Positions 50,742 to 59,536 of a stretch of DNA of 64,000 bases are shown one piece after another. A program made the translations under genes and the position numbers. Below the pieces are notes generated by a model. The model made no database searches, was not told the DNA's origin, and saw only the letters and a program-made list of their open reading frames with translations. The stretch comes from UBA1876 sp964515395 (GTDB lineage: Bacteria > Synergistota > Synergistia > Synergistales > Thermovirgaceae), in assembly GCA_964515395.1 (NCBI GenBank), contig CAZERC010000003.1, positions 52,285-116,284 on the forward strand. The letters are read 5' to 3'. Every line of letters begins with the position of its first letter. The stretch's first letter is position 1.

Positions 50742-51110
50742 CTATTCTCCCTCCAAAATAACCAGGGCGATGGCGTGGTTGCCTTCGTGACTTAGAGAAA
50801 CGTGGGCCTTGTCGGCCCCAAGCTCTTTCAGAAACATGTCCGCCCGTTTTTTCCAGAACAGGACAGGGCCATTTGAGGTCCGTTCTATCCAGACGTTTTT
50901 CAGTCCGATTTTGCCAATGCCCCATCCACCTGCCTTCGCAAAAGCTTCTTTCGCTGCAAAGGCCGCAGCGAAGTGTTGTGGCGCGTTTTTACGTCCTTTT
51001 GCATAGGTCAATTCCTGATCGGTAAAAACGCGTTCCTTGAATCCGGGACGCGCGAGGCAGGCGCTGATTCGGGAAACGCTGCAGAGGTCGATTCCGATCC
51101 CCTTGATCAT
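50742..51110 (-). CDS. acpS: Holo-[acyl-carrier-protein] synthase
   Basis: AcpS transfers 4'-phosphopantetheine from CoA to acyl carrier protein. The 122-aa product starts G-I-G-I-D-L-C-S-V-S-R-I (Mg-binding Asp) and has F-A-A-K-E-A-F-A-K-A, the two diagnostic motifs. The ATG has GGGGAGG 5 nt upstream; a longer reading frame upstream has no ribosome site. First gene of acpS-nnrDE-tsaE-tsaB. Confidence 0.97.
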   Translation of the reverse strand: MIKGIGIDLCSVSRISACLARPGFKERVFTDQELTYAKGRKNAPQHFAAAFAAKEAFAKAGGWGIGKIGLKNVWIERTSNGPVLFWKKRADMFLKELGADKAHVSLSHEGNHAIALVILEGE

Positions 51111-51146
51111 TTGAACCTCCCCGGCCAAAGAAAAAAAGCCGAAAAC

Positions 51147-51152
51147 ATTATA
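51147..51152 (-). promoter_or_regulatory. -10 box upstream of acpS
   Basis: A perfect TATAAT lies 37 nt before the acpS ATG, giving a leader of about 30 nt. The -35 region (TTTTTC at 17 nt) is poor. The box follows directly on the tRNA-Val terminator. Confidence 0.55.
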
Positions 51153-51198
51153 CATGACGGGATAAGAAGGAAAAACTGTTTTCCCTGGGAAAAAGGAC

Positions 51199-51224
51199 AA
51201 AAAAAGCGCCCCTGTGCGGGGCGC
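51199..51224 (-). terminator. Terminator of tRNA-Val
   Basis: GCGCCCC-GCACA-GGGGCGC on the minus strand, followed by seven T. It lies 15 nt after the tRNA and before acpS. Confidence 0.93.
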
Positions 51225-51238
51225 CTGTGCCGGCTATA

Positions 51239-51313
51239 TGGTGGGTGGTGCAGGACTCGAACCTGCGACCTCTTCCGCGTCAAGGAAGCGTTCTTCCTCT
51301 GAACTAACCACCC
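51239..51313 (-). tRNA. tRNA-Val (GAC)
   Basis: The minus strand folds as a 75-nt cloverleaf: GGGTGGT/ACCACCC acceptor, AGGTTCGAGTCCT T-arm, and anticodon loop TTGACGC giving GAC (reads GUC). CCA is encoded. It lies between rlmB and acpS. Confidence 0.96.
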
Positions 51314-51324
51314 GTGCGGAACGC

Positions 51325-51353
51325 ATTTTACCTGCCTCAGGTTTGCTTGTCAA
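51325..51353 (-). promoter_or_regulatory. Promoter of tRNA-Val inside the rlmB end
   Basis: A perfect TTGACA and TAAAAT are separated by 17 nt. The -35 box lies within the last codons of rlmB and the -10 box in the 23-nt gap, 12 nt before the tRNA. Confidence 0.88.
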
Positions 51354-52143
51354 CAGCGCGAAGCCATTCATACATGCCGATGGCTGTTGCCGTCGCGACA
51401 TTCAGGGAGCCCGTGGTCCCGCGCATCGGAATCTTGACGGTTTCATCACAGGCTTTCCTGACCGGAGCCGTCAGGCCCCTTCCTTCGCTTCCCGCGACAA
51501 GAACGAGACGCTCTGGCAGACGCGCACCATCAAGACGTACCGCTGCCTTGTGATCGAGACCAAAAACCCATAAGCGGGAAGCCTTAAGACGGCTGATTGT
51601 ATCGGTCACACTGTTGATTCCGTAAAGAGGCATGCGCTCGGCCGCACCGGCACTTGTCTTCAACACTGTACCTGTGGGCATGGCGGAACGCCATTTTGGA
51701 AAAAGGACTCCGGAGGCCCCGAATACTTCGGCTGAGCGGATAACGGCCCCGAGGTTCCCCGGGTCCTTGATTCTGTCGAGCAGCACATACAAGGCCGGGC
51801 CCTGATCGTCCCGGGCAACCCTTTGGAGGTCGTCGATTTGCAAAAGCTGGACCGGCGCAACCCGTGCAGCGATACCCTGGTGGCTGCGACCCGCGCACTC
51901 CTTGTCCAGAAAGGCCCGCGGGACCGATTTGAAAGGGATTTTTTCCCTTCTGCAGGTTGCCAGAATCTCCGAAATAGCTTCGCTTCTTCTTCCTTCCGCG
52001 ATGTAGACGGCGAGGCATCTTCGCGGGGAATCTTCCAGAAGAGCCGTGACTGCGTGTTTCCCGTAGCACAGATCCTTTTCCCCTCTCCCTTTGGTGCCTG
52101 CGTTTCCATTATCTTGATGCGCTTTGTTCCTTCTCGAGTTCAT
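51337..52143 (-). CDS. rlmB: TrmH-family RNA 2'-O-methyltransferase (RlmB-like)
   Basis: A SPOUT methyltransferase that probably methylates the 2'-O of a 23S rRNA guanosine. The 268-aa protein has an N-terminal substrate-binding domain (about 25-100, beginning Y-G-K-H-A-V-T-A-L-L) and a knotted domain with L-D-R-I-K-D-P-G-N-L-G-A-V-I-R-S-A. The domain continues with V-A-G-S-E-G-R-G-L and I-P-M-R-G-T-T-G-S-L-N-V-A. GGGGG lies before the ATG, which overlaps uvrA by 35 nt. The target base is inferred. Confidence 0.9.
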   Translation of the reverse strand: MNSRRNKAHQDNGNAGTKGRGEKDLCYGKHAVTALLEDSPRRCLAVYIAEGRRSEAISEILATCRREKIPFKSVPRAFLDKECAGRSHQGIAARVAPVQLLQIDDLQRVARDDQGPALYVLLDRIKDPGNLGAVIRSAEVFGASGVLFPKWRSAMPTGTVLKTSAGAAERMPLYGINSVTDTISRLKASRLWVFGLDHKAAVRLDGARLPERLVLVAGSEGRGLTAPVRKACDETVKIPMRGTTGSLNVATATAIGMYEWLRAVDKQT

Positions 52144-54970
52144 GAAGTTCCCCCATTTCCTCGAGATATTGCCTCAGGTATGCACCGGTGTACGATTCAT
52201 TATGAGAGACAAGGGCATTCGGAGGTCCTGACGTGACGAGAGATCCGCCCCGCTCGCCGCCTTCGGGTCCAAGGTCGATGATGTGGTCGCAGGATGCCAG
52301 GACATCGAGGTTGTGTTCTATCACAACGACGGTGTTCCCCTGATCCACGAGCTTTTGCAAAAGGGCAATCAGTTTGCTGACGTCCGTATAATGAAGGCCG
52401 GTGGTCGGCTCGTCCAGAAGGTACAAGCTGTTTCCGTGGTATTTCTTCGACAGTTCTGTGGACAGCTTCACTCTCTGGGCTTCGCCTCCGCTCAAGGTGG
52501 GCGCCGGTTGTCCCAACCTGATGTAACCGAGTCCAGCTTCCTTGATGACGCGGAGTTTCCTGGCGATCTTTGGCTGGTCGGAGAAAAATTCCTCGGCTTC
52601 ATTGACGGTCATTTGCAGGACGTCGGCTATGGTTTTTCCCTTGAAACGGATATCAAGTGTTTCCTGATTGTATCGGGAACCGCCACAGACGTCACATTTT
52701 ACATACACGTCAGGCATGAAAAGCATGGAGATTTTTACTTCCCCTTCACCCTTGCACGCTTCGCAACGGCCGCCCCTGACATTGAAACTGAACCTTCCGG
52801 GACTGTACCCCCGCATCCGTGACTCGGGCAGCCTCGAATAAAGTTCCCGAATCGGCGTGAAGACGCCGGTATAAGTGGCGGGGTTTGACCTCGGTGTCCT
52901 GCCGATGGGACTTTGGTCTATCATGACCACGTTCAGACGGTTTTGCTGACCCTGAATGGTAATCTCCCTGTGTTTTCCGGCACGCTCCCGGAAATTCTTG
53001 TCCATGCCTCGACGGAGTCCCTTGTAGAGGATTTCGTGCATAAGCGTGCTCTTTCCCGAGCCGGAAACGCCACTGATGCAGACCAAAAGCCCCATAGGGA
53101 TGTTGACGTCGATATTTTTCAGGTTGTTTTCCGATGCACCTCGGATTCCGATATATCCGGAAGGATGGCGCGCGGTGACGGCGCGCGTGATTCCTGACAT
53201 TTTGCCCTGTAGATGGGGCCCTGAAAGGGTCGATGTGACCGAAAGCCTGGAAGGAGGAACCGAAGCCACGACCTCTCCTCCCAATTCTCCTGCACCGGGC
53301 CCGAGTTCAATAATGTGATCGGCTTTCATCATTGTTTCCCTGTCATGTTCGACCACGACAACGGTGTTTTCAAGGTCGCGGATTGTCTCGAGAGTGCTTA
53401 ACAGCCTGGACGTGTCTCTGGCATGCAAGCCGATGGTTGGTTCGTCAAGGACATAAAGGACTCCAGTGAGCTTGGAACCAAGCTGGGTGGCCAGCCGTAT
53501 GCGCTGGCTTTCGCCGGCGCTCAGCGTGTCGGCTCTCCGTGACAGGGTGAGGTATCCCACTCCGACGTCAACCATGAAAGAGAGCCTTTTGGAGATCTCC
53601 CTTACGACAGGGACGCATATATCCTTTTGTCCTCCCGGCAGTTCAAGGTTTTCGAAGACCGTTGGCAATTCTTCGACAGGAGTGGTTACCATGTCACCGA
53701 TTCCCAGGCCGCCCACACGAACTGAAAGAGCTTCGGGGCGGAGTCTCATGCCCTTGCATGTCTTGCATATATCTTCATTTCTATATCCGGCAAGTTCGTT
53801 TTTTACGGCTTCCGAATCAGTCTCCCGCCAGCGGGTTTCCAGCCACGGCATGAGGCCCTCGTATCGACCGGTGTATGAAACGGTTTTCCCACGTTTCCTG
53901 TCCCTGAAGGAAAGGGGGAGTTTCTCCCGGCAACCGTAAAGGATTATATTCTGGATTTCTTCAGAAAGTTCCCTGAAGGGCCTTTCTTCAAGATCAAGAG
54001 ACAGATGTTTTGCAAGTGCGGAAAGCTTGCGGAGCATGTAGTGCTTTTTCTTCCATGGCAGCAATGCGCCCTTCAGTGGTGGAAGGTCCTTGTCCACCAC
54101 CCCTTCGGGGGCAAAGTACTCATGGCTTCCGAGTCCGTTGCAATCAGGGCAGGCACCGTAGGGATTATTGAAGGAAAAGAGTCTTGGGTCGATTTCAGGG
54201 AAGGAAATGTCGCAATCAGGGCAGGCGGCATGTTCGGAAAGCGTTTCGATTTTTTCGTCTCCACTGATCCGTATAAATCCCCCGCTCGACTGCAAGGCGT
54301 TTTCGACGGCTTCTGCGAGGCGTCCCCTGTTTTTCGCTGATACCGTCATCCGGTCGATCAGGATCTCGATGTCGTGTTTTTTGTTTTTCTCCAGTGTGAT
54401 GTCTTCTTCCAGCCAATACAGTGTTCCATCCACCTTGACCCGCAAAAATCCCTGCTTCAGAAAGTCGATGAAAAGATTCCGGAATTCACCCTTTTTGCTG
54501 CGCACGACTGGGGACAGGATTTCGACAGGTTCATCGTCGAAGTTTCTGAGGATGAAATCGACAATTTCATCGAGACTGTAGCTGCGCAATTGTTTTCCGC
54601 ATACAGGACAATAGGGCGTACCTGCCCGCCCGAAGAGCAGCCTCAGGAAGTCGTAAACCTCCGTGGCGGTTCCGACGGTAGACCTCGGGTTATGAGAGAC
54701 TCCCTTCTGCTCGATGGATATGGCCGGAGACAATCCCGAAATATCATCCACATCCGGTTTGTCCTGTATTCCAAGAAATTGTCGTGCATAGGCGGATAGC
54801 GATTCCACGTATCGTCTTTGGCCCTCGGCGTAAATCGTATCGAAGGCCAGAGAAGACTTTCCGGAACCTGAGGGGCCCGTAATGACCACAAGACGGTTTT
54901 TAGGAATCCGAACGTTTATGTTTTTGAGATTGTGCTCTCTTGCGCCTTGTACCTCTATCCATTTTGGCAT
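52109..54970 (-). CDS. uvrA: Excinuclease ABC subunit UvrA
   Basis: UvrA recognises DNA damage and loads UvrB. The 953-aa protein has two ABC ATPase halves, with Walker A at G32-P-S-G-S-G-K-S39 and G-V-S-G-S-G-K-S-T in the second. Two L-S-G-G/L-S-A-G-E-S-Type signatures and zinc-binding pairs (C-P-V-C, C-P-D-C, C-E-A-C with C-D-V-C) are present. I chose the ATG with GGAGG 11 nt upstream. This start lies 71 nt inside the 3' end of uvrB, so the two are coupled. Upstream frame to 55030 has no support. Confidence 0.98.
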   Translation of the reverse strand: MPKWIEVQGAREHNLKNINVRIPKNRLVVITGPSGSGKSSLAFDTIYAEGQRRYVESLSAYARQFLGIQDKPDVDDISGLSPAISIEQKGVSHNPRSTVGTATEVYDFLRLLFGRAGTPYCPVCGKQLRSYSLDEIVDFILRNFDDEPVEILSPVVRSKKGEFRNLFIDFLKQGFLRVKVDGTLYWLEEDITLEKNKKHDIEILIDRMTVSAKNRGRLAEAVENALQSSGGFIRISGDEKIETLSEHAACPDCDISFPEIDPRLFSFNNPYGACPDCNGLGSHEYFAPEGVVDKDLPPLKGALLPWKKKHYMLRKLSALAKHLSLDLEERPFRELSEEIQNIILYGCREKLPLSFRDRKRGKTVSYTGRYEGLMPWLETRWRETDSEAVKNELAGYRNEDICKTCKGMRLRPEALSVRVGGLGIGDMVTTPVEELPTVFENLELPGGQKDICVPVVREISKRLSFMVDVGVGYLTLSRRADTLSAGESQRIRLATQLGSKLTGVLYVLDEPTIGLHARDTSRLLSTLETIRDLENTVVVVEHDRETMMKADHIIELGPGAGELGGEVVASVPPSRLSVTSTLSGPHLQGKMSGITRAVTARHPSGYIGIRGASENNLKNIDVNIPMGLLVCISGVSGSGKSTLMHEILYKGLRRGMDKNFRERAGKHREITIQGQQNRLNVVMIDQSPIGRTPRSNPATYTGVFTPIRELYSRLPESRMRGYSPGRFSFNVRGGRCEACKGEGEVKISMLFMPDVYVKCDVCGGSRYNQETLDIRFKGKTIADVLQMTVNEAEEFFSDQPKIARKLRVIKEAGLGYIRLGQPAPTLSGGEAQRVKLSTELSKKYHGNSLYLLDEPTTGLHYTDVSKLIALLQKLVDQGNTVVVIEHNLDVLASCDHIIDLGPEGGERGGSLVTSGPPNALVSHNESYTGAYLRQYLEEMGELHELEKEQSASR

Positions 54971-56933
54971 GTGCCTGTTCACCTCCGGACTCGCCCTGCA
55001 AAAGGTCCCGGATGGATGCTGCTTTTTCAAAGTCGAGTTTCTCCACAGCCTCCCACATCATCCGTTCAAGTTCCTGCCTTGGGAGGTCCAGGGCACCTGA
55101 TTCGGCGAGACGTTCCGTGACCCCGGAAGCCTGAAGATCTTCCGGGAGAATATGGACGATGTCCTTTTTTATGGTTTTCGGTTCGATTCCGAGCCTTTTG
55201 TTGAAATCCAGTTGTATTGCCCGCCGACGGGAAGTTTCCTCCCTGGCACGCTTGATGCTTCCTGTTTCCCTGTCGGCGTACAGGACGACGGTCCCCGCAG
55301 CGTTTCTTGCCGCGCGACCGATCATCTGGACGAGAGATCTGTGGGATCTCAAAAAGCCTTCTCGATCGGCATCTACGATTGCCACAAGGGAAACCTCCGG
55401 GAGATCGAGTCCCTCACGAAGAAGGTTCACCCCCACCAGGATCGAGATATCTCCGCGGCGGAGCTCTCGGAGCAATTCAACCCTTTCAAAGGCGTCTAGT
55501 TCTGAATGAATGTACCTGACGGCAAAACCAAGTTCGGAAAGATACTCGGCCAGATCTTCCGAAGAACGTTTCGTGAGTGTTGTGACGAGAGCCCTTTCGC
55601 CGCTTTTCACAACGTTTCGAAGACGCTCCACGAGATCATCAACCTGCCCCTGTGCCGGGGAGAGTTCAAGTTTGGGATCGACAACCCCGGTCGGCCTCAC
55701 CACCTGCTCCACCACCTGGTCCGAGACATCCATTTCCCAGTCTCCGGGAGTGGCGGAGACGAAACAGACCCTGTTCAGGTATTCCCTGAACTCGTTCCAT
55801 TTCAAGGGCCTGTTGTCGAGGCAGGACGGAAGCCGGAAACCATGTTCGACAAGAGTTTGCTTCCTTGCCCTGTCTCCGTTAAACATCCCCTGGACCTGGG
55901 GTATGGTGATATGGGATTCATCGATGATGAAAAGAAACTCTTCCGGGAAAAAATCCAGGAGCGTGCCCGGTGGTTCACCGGGACTGCGACCGTCCAGGTA
56001 CCTTGAATAATTCTCGATACCCGAGCAGTAACCGACTTCGGAAAGCATTTCCATGTCGTATTTTGTCCTCATTTCAAGCCTTTGCGCTTCGAGCAGTTTC
56101 CCCCGGGAACGAAAGGCGTTCACCTGCTGTTCGAGCTCGGTCTCGATTTGTTCGAGCGCCTTCATGACAGCTTCATCGGAAGTAATATAGTGTTGAGCCG
56201 GAAAAACGGCAGCGCTCTCTTTTGACAGGACACTTTTGCCTGTGAGAGGGTCTATTTCGTCAATCTTTTCAATGGTTTCATCAAAGAAAACGACCCTGAC
56301 AGCCCTGTCGCTGTATGCGGGAAATATTTCGAGGACTTCTCCTTTGACCCGGAAATTCCCCGGCTCGAGGGCGGTATCATTCCGAACGTAATGGTTTCTG
56401 TCGAGCTGTTTGAGAAACTCCCTTCGCGGATATGTTTCGCCTACTGAAAAGCGGAAAACGACTTCCTCATAATTTTTCCTTTTTCCTATCCCGTAAATGC
56501 AGGAGACACTGGCGACGACAATGACATCGCGACGTTCCAACAGTGCCTTTGTCGTGGATAACCTGAGTCTTTCTATTCTTTCGTTGATAGATGCATCCTT
56601 TTCGATGTAAATGTCGCTTGATGGAACATAGGCTTCCGGTTGGTAATAGTCGTAGTAACTGACGAAATATTCAACGGCGTTCTCTGGAAAGAAACTCTTG
56701 AATTCACTATACAATTGTGCAGCCAGAGTCTTGTTGTGGGCCAGAACAAGCGTTGGAATCTGGAGATTCTGGACGACATGGGCCATGGTAAAGGTCTTGC
56801 CGCTTCCCGTGACTCCGAGAAGACATTGTCTGTTCTGCCCCTTACTGAACCCTTCAACAAGTGACTCAATGGCTTCCGGCTGGTCTCCCGCCGGCGGCCA
56901 TGGAGCCGCCAGTCTAAAAGGGTGTGTCTGCAT
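54900..56933 (-). CDS. uvrB: Excinuclease ABC subunit UvrB
   Basis: UvrB is the DNA helicase-like damage-verification factor. The 677-aa protein has Walker A G40-V-T-G-S-G-K-T47, the beta-hairpin Y-Y-D-Y-Y-Q-P-E-A-Y-V-P, D-E-S-H, and a C-terminal UVR motif (E-K-L-D-F-E-K-A-A-S-I-R-D). A basic tail of about 20 residues follows, encoded in the overlap with uvrA. I chose the ATG at 56933 because the sequence before it has no family match; the ATG at 56954 lacks an SD. Confidence 0.97.
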   Translation of the reverse strand: MQTHPFRLAAPWPPAGDQPEAIESLVEGFSKGQNRQCLLGVTGSGKTFTMAHVVQNLQIPTLVLAHNKTLAAQLYSEFKSFFPENAVEYFVSYYDYYQPEAYVPSSDIYIEKDASINERIERLRLSTTKALLERRDVIVVASVSCIYGIGKRKNYEEVVFRFSVGETYPRREFLKQLDRNHYVRNDTALEPGNFRVKGEVLEIFPAYSDRAVRVVFFDETIEKIDEIDPLTGKSVLSKESAAVFPAQHYITSDEAVMKALEQIETELEQQVNAFRSRGKLLEAQRLEMRTKYDMEMLSEVGYCSGIENYSRYLDGRSPGEPPGTLLDFFPEEFLFIIDESHITIPQVQGMFNGDRARKQTLVEHGFRLPSCLDNRPLKWNEFREYLNRVCFVSATPGDWEMDVSDQVVEQVVRPTGVVDPKLELSPAQGQVDDLVERLRNVVKSGERALVTTLTKRSSEDLAEYLSELGFAVRYIHSELDAFERVELLRELRRGDISILVGVNLLREGLDLPEVSLVAIVDADREGFLRSHRSLVQMIGRAARNAAGTVVLYADRETGSIKRAREETSRRRAIQLDFNKRLGIEPKTIKKDIVHILPEDLQASGVTERLAESGALDLPRQELERMMWEAVEKLDFEKAASIRDLLQGESGGEQAHAKMDRGTRRKRAQSQKHKRSDS

Positions 56934-56962
56934 GATCTCCTTCACCTTCTTCATTCGGATCT

Positions 56963-57004
56963 GAAAAAAGAACGTCCGGGGAAATCATCCTCCCCCGAAC
57001 GTTC
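56963..57004 (-). terminator. Terminator after ftsH
   Basis: GAACGTTCGGGG and CCCCGGACGTTC pair on the minus strand (one G-T), followed by TTTTTT. It lies 50 nt after the ftsH stop and 30 nt before uvrB, so uvrBA must use read-through or a promoter overlapping this region. Confidence 0.9.
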
Positions 57005-57053
57005 GAAACAGTCAATGCATCTTCTGGAAACGGGATGATCCGGGAGATCCGTT

Positions 57054-58961
57054 TCAGGCCTTCTCATCCGCTGAATCAGGACCACTCTCTGGCCCGTCCT
57101 GAGGCTCGTCCTGCTCCAGCGAGGGTCCCTTTTCTTCAAGGTCTGCGGTGTCTTCTTCCTCGAGTCCTTTCTGCAGCAGTTCATCAAGTCGGGATCCCTC
57201 GATCACTTCTTCCTCAAGAAGGATTTTAGAGATCCGCTTGTGAGAATCGGAGTGCTCAAGCAAAATACCTCGGACTGTATCGTAGCAATCATCAACGATT
57301 CTGCGGATTTCCTGGTCAATGGCGTATGCCACTTCGTCACTGTAGTTTCTGTCTTCCATGAGGTCCCTTCCAAGAAAGACCTCGTGATGTTTTTTCCCGA
57401 GGGTCACCGGTCCCAGCCTGTCGCTCATTCCGAATTCCGTCACCATCTGTCGTGCTATCTGCGTTGCACGTTCAAGGTCATTCTGGGCCCCGGTGGTGAT
57501 GTCGTCAAAGTGAAGTTCCTCGGCGACACGTCCTCCAAGGAGAACGGAAATCCTGTTGACGAGTTCCTTTTTCGACATGAGGAAACGGTCTTCCTCGGGA
57601 AGTTGCAGCGTATATCCCAAAGCTGCTCGTCCTCTCGGTATGATGGAAATCTTGTGGACCGGATCGCAACCTGGAAGCAGTTTTGCTACGAGAGCGTGTC
57701 CGACCTCGTGATATGCAATGATTTTCTTTTCATGATCTGATATGAGTCGACTTCGTCGTTCGGGTCCTGCGAGCACCCGGTCGATGGCTTCCTCAAACTC
57801 GCCCATGCTGATAGTTTTGCGATTCTGCCTGGCTGCAAGAAGCGCCGCTTCATTAACGAGGTTCGCCAGGTCGGCTCCAACAAAACCCGGTGTTCTCCGG
57901 GCAATAACCTCAAGATTAACGTCATCGGCAAGCTTGACCTTCTTGACGTGAACTTGCAGAATGGCTTCCCGGCCTTTCAGGTCGGGCCGGTCGACGACGA
58001 TTTGCCTGTCGAAACGTCCGGGGCGCAGCAATGCCGGGTCAAGAATATCGGGTCTGTTGGTAGCGGCGATGAGGATAATGCCTGTTGTCTCATCGAAACC
58101 GTCCATCTCGACAAGCAGCTGGTTCAAGGTCTGTTCACGCTCATCGTGACCTCCGCCGAGACCTGCTCCCCTCTGTCGGCCGACGGCGTCGATTTCGTCG
58201 ATAAAGACGATGCAGGGGTTATATTTTTTCGCCTGTTCGAACATGTCCCGCACCCTTGCGGCTCCGACGCCGACGAACATCTCCACAAAATCGGATCCAC
58301 TGATGCTGAAGAAAGGGACATCAGCCTCACCGGAGCAGGCCCGGGCGAGCAAGGTCTTTCCGGCCCCCGGAGGGCCAAGGAGCAACACGCCTTTGGGAAT
58401 GCGAGCTCCCAGCGACGAGAATTTGCCTGGTTCCTTCAGGAATTCCACCACTTCCTCGAGTTCCTCTTTCGATTCGTCGCAACCGGCGACATCGGCGAAG
58501 GTCACCTTCGGTCGATTGTCGAGGAACAGCTTTGCCTTGTTCTTGGCAAAGCTCATGACACGGTTTCCTCCGCCCTGCATGTGATAGAGGATGAAAATCC
58601 AGGCCCCGATCAAAAGGAGGGTCGGGAACAGAGACGACATCATCGTCGCCCACCACGGCGCCTGCGGTGGTGGTTTGACAGTGACATCGACGCCTTTCTC
58701 CGCTAGTTCCCTGGCCAGATCACCTACTCCGATGGCTGTTGTGGAATATTGTGTTCCGTCAGCCATCGTACCGGTGATCGTTTCGCCTTCTATCGTGGCT
58801 GTGGATATCCTCCCGCTGTTAAAGGCGGAGAGGAATTCGCTGTAAGCAAGGGGTTCGTATTCTGCAGGCCCCTGGACCGGGGAAAGGAACACGTTGACAA
58901 GACTGACGACCAGAACGATCAGAACAAGGTACAGTCCAAGGTTTTTCATCATTCGTCCCAA
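57054..58961 (-). CDS. ftsH: ATP-dependent zinc metalloprotease FtsH
   Basis: FtsH is the membrane-anchored AAA+ protease for membrane and short-lived cytoplasmic proteins. The 635-aa protein has two transmembrane helices (about 7-26 and 108-128) around a periplasmic loop, Walker A G-P-P-G-A-G-K-T, Walker B F-I-D-E-I-D, the SRH R-P-D-I-L-D-P-A-L-L-R-P-G-R-F-D, and the zinc site H418-E-V-G-H422. The tail is highly acidic. The start is uncertain: TTG at 58961 has AGAGGTGG at a good distance; ATG at 58952 has a weak SD. Confidence 0.97.
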   Translation of the reverse strand: MGRMMKNLGLYLVLIVLVVSLVNVFLSPVQGPAEYEPLAYSEFLSAFNSGRISTATIEGETITGTMADGTQYSTTAIGVGDLARELAEKGVDVTVKPPPQAPWWATMMSSLFPTLLLIGAWIFILYHMQGGGNRVMSFAKNKAKLFLDNRPKVTFADVAGCDESKEELEEVVEFLKEPGKFSSLGARIPKGVLLLGPPGAGKTLLARACSGEADVPFFSISGSDFVEMFVGVGAARVRDMFEQAKKYNPCIVFIDEIDAVGRQRGAGLGGGHDEREQTLNQLLVEMDGFDETTGIILIAATNRPDILDPALLRPGRFDRQIVVDRPDLKGREAILQVHVKKVKLADDVNLEVIARRTPGFVGADLANLVNEAALLAARQNRKTISMGEFEEAIDRVLAGPERRSRLISDHEKKIIAYHEVGHALVAKLLPGCDPVHKISIIPRGRAALGYTLQLPEEDRFLMSKKELVNRISVLLGGRVAEELHFDDITTGAQNDLERATQIARQMVTEFGMSDRLGPVTLGKKHHEVFLGRDLMEDRNYSDEVAYAIDQEIRRIVDDCYDTVRGILLEHSDSHKRISKILLEEEVIEGSRLDELLQKGLEEEDTADLEEKGPSLEQDEPQDGPESGPDSADEKA

Positions 58962-58996
58962 AAGATTCCCACCTCTCGTTCGGCTTCCCCTGTCGC

Positions 58997-59536
58997 TCAG
59001 GCAGTGACTCTGAGTACGTGAATGTCGGGGAGGTTTCTCCAGCGACCGGAATAATCCAGCCCATATCCAACGACAAATTCGTCGGGTATTTCAAAGCCCC
59101 TGTAAGTGATGTCAATGTCGACGCGTCGGCGGTCAGGCTTGTCGAGCAAAGTGCAGATCTCGATAGTTTCCGGAGAACGTTCTTGCAGAATGTTCATCAG
59201 GTAATGCAAGGTAAGTCCGGTATCTACGATGTCTTCGACGACAAGGACCTTTCTGCCGGTAATTTCTTCATCCAGGTCCTTGGTAATTTTCACTATTCCG
59301 CTTGACTGTGTGGAAGAACCATAAGAAGAAACAGCCAGAAAATCAAGCTCCATCGGGATCGAAGAGTTCATGCACCGAATGAGGTCGGAAAGAAAAACAA
59401 TCGATCCCTTCAAGACCCCGATGAAAAGAAGCGGAGTCCCCTTGTTGTTTTTCTGTATTTCCTGAGCCATTTCCTTGACCCGGTTCAATATTTTTTCTTT
59501 CGGCAAGAGTATCTCGCCAAGGCTGTAGGAGTTCAT
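58997..59536 (-). CDS. hpt: Hypoxanthine phosphoribosyltransferase
   Basis: This purine-salvage enzyme converts hypoxanthine (and often guanine) with PRPP to IMP/GMP. The 179-aa protein has the PRPP loop V-V-E101-D102-I-V-D-T-G-L-T-L, the G-V-L-K-G-S phosphate loop, and S-S-Y-G-S-S flexible loop. The ATG overlaps the tilS stop (ATGA) with GGGGAGG 10 nt upstream. The tilS-hpt-ftsH order is conserved in many bacteria. Confidence 0.97.
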   Translation of the reverse strand: MNSYSLGEILLPKEKILNRVKEMAQEIQKNNKGTPLLFIGVLKGSIVFLSDLIRCMNSSIPMELDFLAVSSYGSSTQSSGIVKITKDLDEEITGRKVLVVEDIVDTGLTLHYLMNILQERSPETIEICTLLDKPDRRRVDIDITYRGFEIPDEFVVGYGLDYSGRWRNLPDIHVLRVTA

